Source: Candidatus Omnitrophota bacterium
GTDB lineage: Bacteria; Omnitrophota; Omnitrophia; JAHJGZ01
Assembly (NCBI GenBank): GCA_018823795.1
Contig: JAHJGZ010000041.1
Coordinates: forward strand, 1-57,877
Direction of reading: 5' to 3'
Length of the DNA stretch: 57,877 nucleotides
The notes under the pieces: generated by a model
Databases searched by the model: none
Seen by the model: only the letters and a program-made list of their open reading frames with translations
Told to the model about the DNA's origin: nothing
Position numbers and translations under genes: made by a program
Shown: piece by piece, positions 42,101-48,100 of the stretch
How positions within the stretch are numbered: position 1 is the stretch's first letter
Layout of the letters: each line of letters opens with the position of its first letter

Positions 42101-45100
42101 GAAGTCGATGAGCCGTGGCAGGACAGAGGAGTCTATTCTTCTATGATACTCCATTGTGTAAAACAATTTCGCGAGGAAAAAGGCTTTTTGCCTGAAAGGA
42201 TTGGCGGTTCTTTTAGTTTCCACAGCCAAGACATTATTAAGAGAATGATAAAAGAGTCCGGTATTCGGAAAAATGTTCATGAAACATATGATGGTTGTCT
42301 CTATGAAGAGGAACTGGAGATTTTGTTAGATAATTATAAAAAAGCGCAGTATCTTTTGCAGAAGGATTTTCAAAAACAGTCTGAGGAGATTGACGAACCT
42401 GCCCAAATAGAAGATAAAACTCCTCCGCGTGATGAAGATCCAGTTCGTGATCGTGAGAAGGATATTGCGCAGTTAAAAGAAAAAATAATTGCCACATTGG
42501 GAGAATCTTTTAAAGATGATATCGATCATGGACTTCGGCATGCAGAAGATCTTCTTGAGAAGGCAAAACGGTTGGCTGAAAGACTTCCTAAAAAAGAGAG
42601 GATTAATTGGTGCGTATTAACGACCGCTGCCTACTTACATGACCTCTTTGCAATAGAGGACCGGCAAAATCATGGACAAAGAGCAGCTGAATATTTTGAT
42701 GACCATTTTGCAGATGACTTTACCGCGGATGAACAGAAACGGATACATGAGGCTCTCATCTTTCATGATAAAAAGGATAAAACATTTTGGGACGAGCACC
42801 AAGACGTTTCGATTGAAGCGAAAATTCTCTATGACGTTGATAATTGGGATGCCTTTGGTGCAAAAGGCTTGTACCGTTATATATTGGTTAATTACCGGGA
42901 TTTGCAAAAAAGCAATCCAGGAGTTTTAAAACCAACGTTACAAGAAGAAGTGTTGTATATCATGAAAAATGAGGTATTGGCTAATATTAAGGATCGATAC
43001 GAGAGCCTTTTGTTTTCCGAAACAAAAGGCGTAGCACGTAAAGAATTTGAGTATAGTGTACGGTTCTTTGAAGAAGGATTAGAAAAGGAAAACCATGGTG
43101 CTGATCATCCTTTTGGAGCAACAGGATTTGTTAATTTAATTACCCAGTTTATTGATGAACATCCTCATCCAATTACTATTGCGAGAAAAGCCATGGAGAA
43201 ATTACGCAGTGCAGGCAATTTGGGTGAAGGTACCGCCCATTATTTTAGTGCGTTACTCGCTGAATATGATGAACGACATGAACCGAAAATGGATAGAAGA
43301 CAAGAAGACATTCCACTTCCTGATGGTCAGGATGAGCGAAGAAGCGGACTGGATAGACGGGAAGGGCCAGTAGAACGCCGACAAGTACCACCGAAAGTCC
43401 TCTTAATTAATTTAATTTCACCTCAGTTTCTTGCACGTTTTCAAACCGATATTGCTGTTAACACCTTAGCAGCTTTCTTGAGATCACAAGTACCCGGATT
43501 AGATGTGCAGGCAATAGATATGTTAAAGCTGTTTCGCACTCAAAATGAACACTATACATCTGAAGCGGCTTTTCAAAAAACAATAGATTTTATTGTTAAT
43601 GAAATTGTCAGTAATAGCGCATTACATAAGACAATTGTTGGCCTCTCACTCAAATGGCAAACAATGGATATTGCGAAAGCAATCATTATGAGGGTTCGTG
43701 ACCAATTGAGAGATAAAGCGCCACTTTTTGTTTTTGGTAATATTGGTACGACGTTTGGCGCAGAATGGATATTTGAACAGCCGTCTTTGAGAGAAACAAT
43801 CAGTGTGCTTGGAGAAGGAGAAAGTGCATTAAGACAAATTGTGGACATAGTCTCAAAACAGGAGGATCCACTGGTGAATTTGTCTTACTTTGCAGACATT
43901 CAAAATGTGGTAGTAAATTCAGGGGACACCATGGCATTGAGATCACCTGTACTTGTCAATTTGGACGATTATCCTACATTTACAGAAGAGATGGCGCCGG
44001 AACTATATGAACAGAAAAAAACATTTGGTGTTGAAACAAGTCGGGGATGCCCATGGGGAAATTGCACCTTCTGTTCTATCCGCGGACAATTTGGGAAGGG
44101 CAATACACGATGGCGGCCCTATCCATTAGAAAATATTCTTCATGAAATCCGATATTTTGCTGAAGTTAAAAAGGTGCACAGATTTTATATTATTGATTCA
44201 GAATTTTTTGGTCCTCTGCGAAAAGAAGAAGATTTTGAAAAAACAATGAATAGAGTACAAGCTTTTGCAGAAGGGGTCATGAAGATCAATAATGAATTAC
44301 GACTTGTTGGGGATAAGCGAATTGCGATTTCTGTTCTTTCTGCACGGGTAGATGCTATTTATAAAGAAGGGGAAGAAGAAAGAAATAAACGCCGACGGGA
44401 AATATTTATGCTTCTTAAGGATGCAGGGCTTGAGCGGGTATATTTAGGCATTGAATCAGGGAGCCCTTCACAATTGAAACGATACGGAAAAGGGGTGTCA
44501 GTCGCTGAGAACAAAAAAGCATTACAGATTTTACGGGAACTTAATTTTAATATTGAAGTTGGTTTTATTTTCTTTGATCCGCTTGCGACTATCCAAGAGT
44601 TGCAGGAAAATATTGAATTTATTGAGGAAATGAATCTTCTTGAAATTAATGCGCGCGTTCTTGGCAGTCTTCGTATTCAAGAAGGAAGCCCCTATGTACA
44701 ATTAGCCAAGAAACGGGGATTACTTGGTGAGAAAGATCCCCATTCATTAAGTTATGAATGTCGCTACAAATCGAGCGATGTTGCGAAGTGTGAACATATT
44801 TTTAGTATATGGGAAGAAAGCACGAAGGAATTAGTCAAGCTTTTTGCTCCTTCTGGTCTTAAAGGAGATCCGGAAATGTATACACTTGATTTTAATTTTG
44901 TCAGGGACATCGTCACCTGCTATGCGGATGGAAACAAGGATAAGATTCTCGATATTGTGGGTAGCCATGTTGCTAAAAGACGGAACTATTTAGAAACACT
45001 TGAACATAAATTACACGAAGGAGCTTTTGACTATAAAAATGATAGCATGAAAAGTCTTCGTATTGAATATTTACATGCTGCACAAAAATCTAATAGTGCA

Positions 45101-48100
45101 TTATTAGCGACAATAAAGACTTTGCTGGACAATACGGAATATGCTAGTTCTGTAACTTCACGAAAAGTTGCGCGCGTGTTAATCGTTGATGATGAACCAG
45201 GTATACAGCGTATGTTAGCGATCACAATTCTCGATTGGAAAGAAGATATTGAAATCGAAAAAGCGGACAATGCGCATGAGGCTTTGCAAAAGTATGAGAA
45301 TGCTAAAGAACGAGGAGAACCATTTGACGTCGTATGCGCAGACTATATGATGCCGGGAGAAGATGGCATTTGGTTAGCGCGACAAATTGCACCTGATAGA
45401 ATTCCTGTCATAATGATTAGTGCGGTTGCTGATAAAGAAGTAATAGACCAGGCGCGACGCAGCGGATATCTATGGCGTGTGATCAAAAAACCATTTGAAA
45501 TGGATGATATACATGCTCTCTTAAATGAAATTGAAGGGAATGATGGTGCGATTGAGACAACAGAAGATGTATTACCTGATGTGTCTGAAAAGATAGAAAA
45601 AATACAAGATAGTACGACACAAAAAATAGAGCGAGTATTAATCGTAGATGATGAAAAGCCATTACGTGTTGGGCTTACCTGGGCTTTTAAGGGGTGGCGA
45701 GAAGGACTTCAGATTGAAACAGCAAAAAATGCCGATGATGCATGGCAGAAATATCAAGACGCTAAAAAACAAGGGAAGCCATTCGACTTAGTGAGTACTG
45801 ATTGGCGTATGCCGGGAGACCATGATGGTCTTTGGCTTGCTGAACAAATAGCACGGGACGGAATACCGGTGATAATGATTACGGCAAGTGGTCATGATTT
45901 CAAAGAGGTTCCTCGACAGAAAAAAGAACATTTGAAAGGTATTCTCGATAAACCATGTGACGCAGACGATATACAAGCTCTCTTAACCGAAATTGCAGAC
46001 GAAATTGAAGGGGCGTCATCCGACACATCGCCGACGATGCCTGATAAACCAGAGAGCTGGTTCTATGATGTTGGGGATGGCACGACGCTACCGGAAAAAA
46101 TCAACCGTGTATTAATCGTTGATGATCATGAAGAGATGCAAGAATCTTTGAAGAATGTTTTTACAATGTGGAAAAAAACCCTTGTCGTTGAAACAGCAAA
46201 CAATGCTGATGATGCATGGTTGAAATATCAAGAAGCAGAAGAACAAGGGAAGCCGTTCGATTTGGTAAGTACTGACTGGCGCATGCCGGGAGAGCGTAAT
46301 GGCCTTTGGTTAGCTGAAAAAATCTCACGAGATGGCACACCGGTAATACTGATTTCTTCAATGGCATCGAGCCTACGATACGCCCCGCCTAAAATCCTCA
46401 ACTATTTTCGTGGAGGGTTTGAAAAGGAATTTGATGTAAAAGAACTGCATGCACTCTTAGACGAAATCGAAAAAGAACCAAGCCAACGCACGACTGACGA
46501 TGTGGGAAACGGAATGGATCAGTTTGGTGAAAAGGATAGTAACGTAGCAAAAAATATTAAACGTATTTTAATCGTTGAAGATGAAGAGATCATACGGCGC
46601 GGTTTTAAATTTGCATTAATGAATCACAGAAGTAGTTTTGAAATTGAAATAGCTCAAAATGCACAAGAAGCATTACAAAAATATAAAGAGGCAGAAAAGC
46701 CATTTGATCTTATCATCACTGATTGGCGCTTGCCGGGGAAGGATGGATTATGGTTCGCACAAGAAATTGCACATGATAAAGTGCCTGTAATAATGATCAG
46801 TGCCCATGTTGAAAATGATAAGGTTATGCAAGCTGAAGAGCAAGGGTCTATTTATGCATTTCTCAAAAAACCATTTCGAATGGAAAAAATATTCAGTCTC
46901 ATAGAGGAAATTGAAACAGAGGCTGGTGTCGTTACTGCAATAAAGGATGTTTCTCAAGAATTAAAACCAGAACACCTTCTTATTGCTAATTTTAAACCGT
47001 TTAAAGAAGAATGGTCGAATTGGCTTCTGCAGAATTTAATTCTTCGTCCGATATTTTTTGTTTTCTTGGCTATTCCTGTTCATGAGTTCAGCCACATTCT
47101 CGTTGCAAAAAGATTTGGCGAATACGTGGAATGGACGTGGGGTGGGGCACTATGGAAAGCACGAGTATGGGTTGACAAATACGGCACCGCACTTTGGGGT
47201 GCAGCAGGAAATCCTCTTTTTGCCTTTACTCTTGCGATACTCTATAGAATGCTTGAGATACACAATGCATGGCCAGGGTTAACATATTATTGGATAGCGG
47301 TTATCGTCTTCAATTTGATAGCTGTCACAAATGAGATACTTGCACTATGGCACGCAGATTATCATCCTGATTTTTATGAAAAGTATCATGAAGGTACTCT
47401 ATGGGGCAGCGTAGAACCAAAGGAACCATTCACTGCATATCTTAAACGACAGTGGACGGCTTCACCAATGAGACGGTGGTTAAAAACTATTATATCCTTT
47501 GTTTTGCATAAAGCACAACGCTCATTAGGTGATAATAGTAAAAATGGGCCATTTAAAAGCATTGTCGAGAAGAATGAACAGAGTAAGTATTCGCCTGAGA
47601 ATCTTGCAAAAAAGATTACATTTGATTTGAATATAAAAGAGCTTGCACAATATGGTATCGATGCAATATATCGAGATGACATTGCCGAAAAATATAATTC
47701 ATTGTATATATTACAAAACAGGATTAATAGAATCCTCGATGCTATTAAAATAATTGAAAAAGCAACCGGCATTCCGGACTTTACCATACCATCTATCTGG
47801 AGAAATACTATCCTCATTACCTTCCTTAACGATCAAGAAAAAGAAATCTCTGCTGATACTATCCGGCCCTATTTGCCTGAATACTCTGATGCGCAAGTGA
47901 CAGATACCAAGGTGCTTGTTGATGAATTTAAAAATAGTCTGCTTTATCGTATCTTACAAGCCACTCTTGATAAAGATTCTGTCGATGTTGTCAGACCGGT
48001 TATTACTGAACTTATTCAACAAACCGTTTGGAATCCTCAGCTTGCTTCCACAATTACCGATATGTTACTTGAGACTGCCCTCAGCGATGAAAGGACAGAA

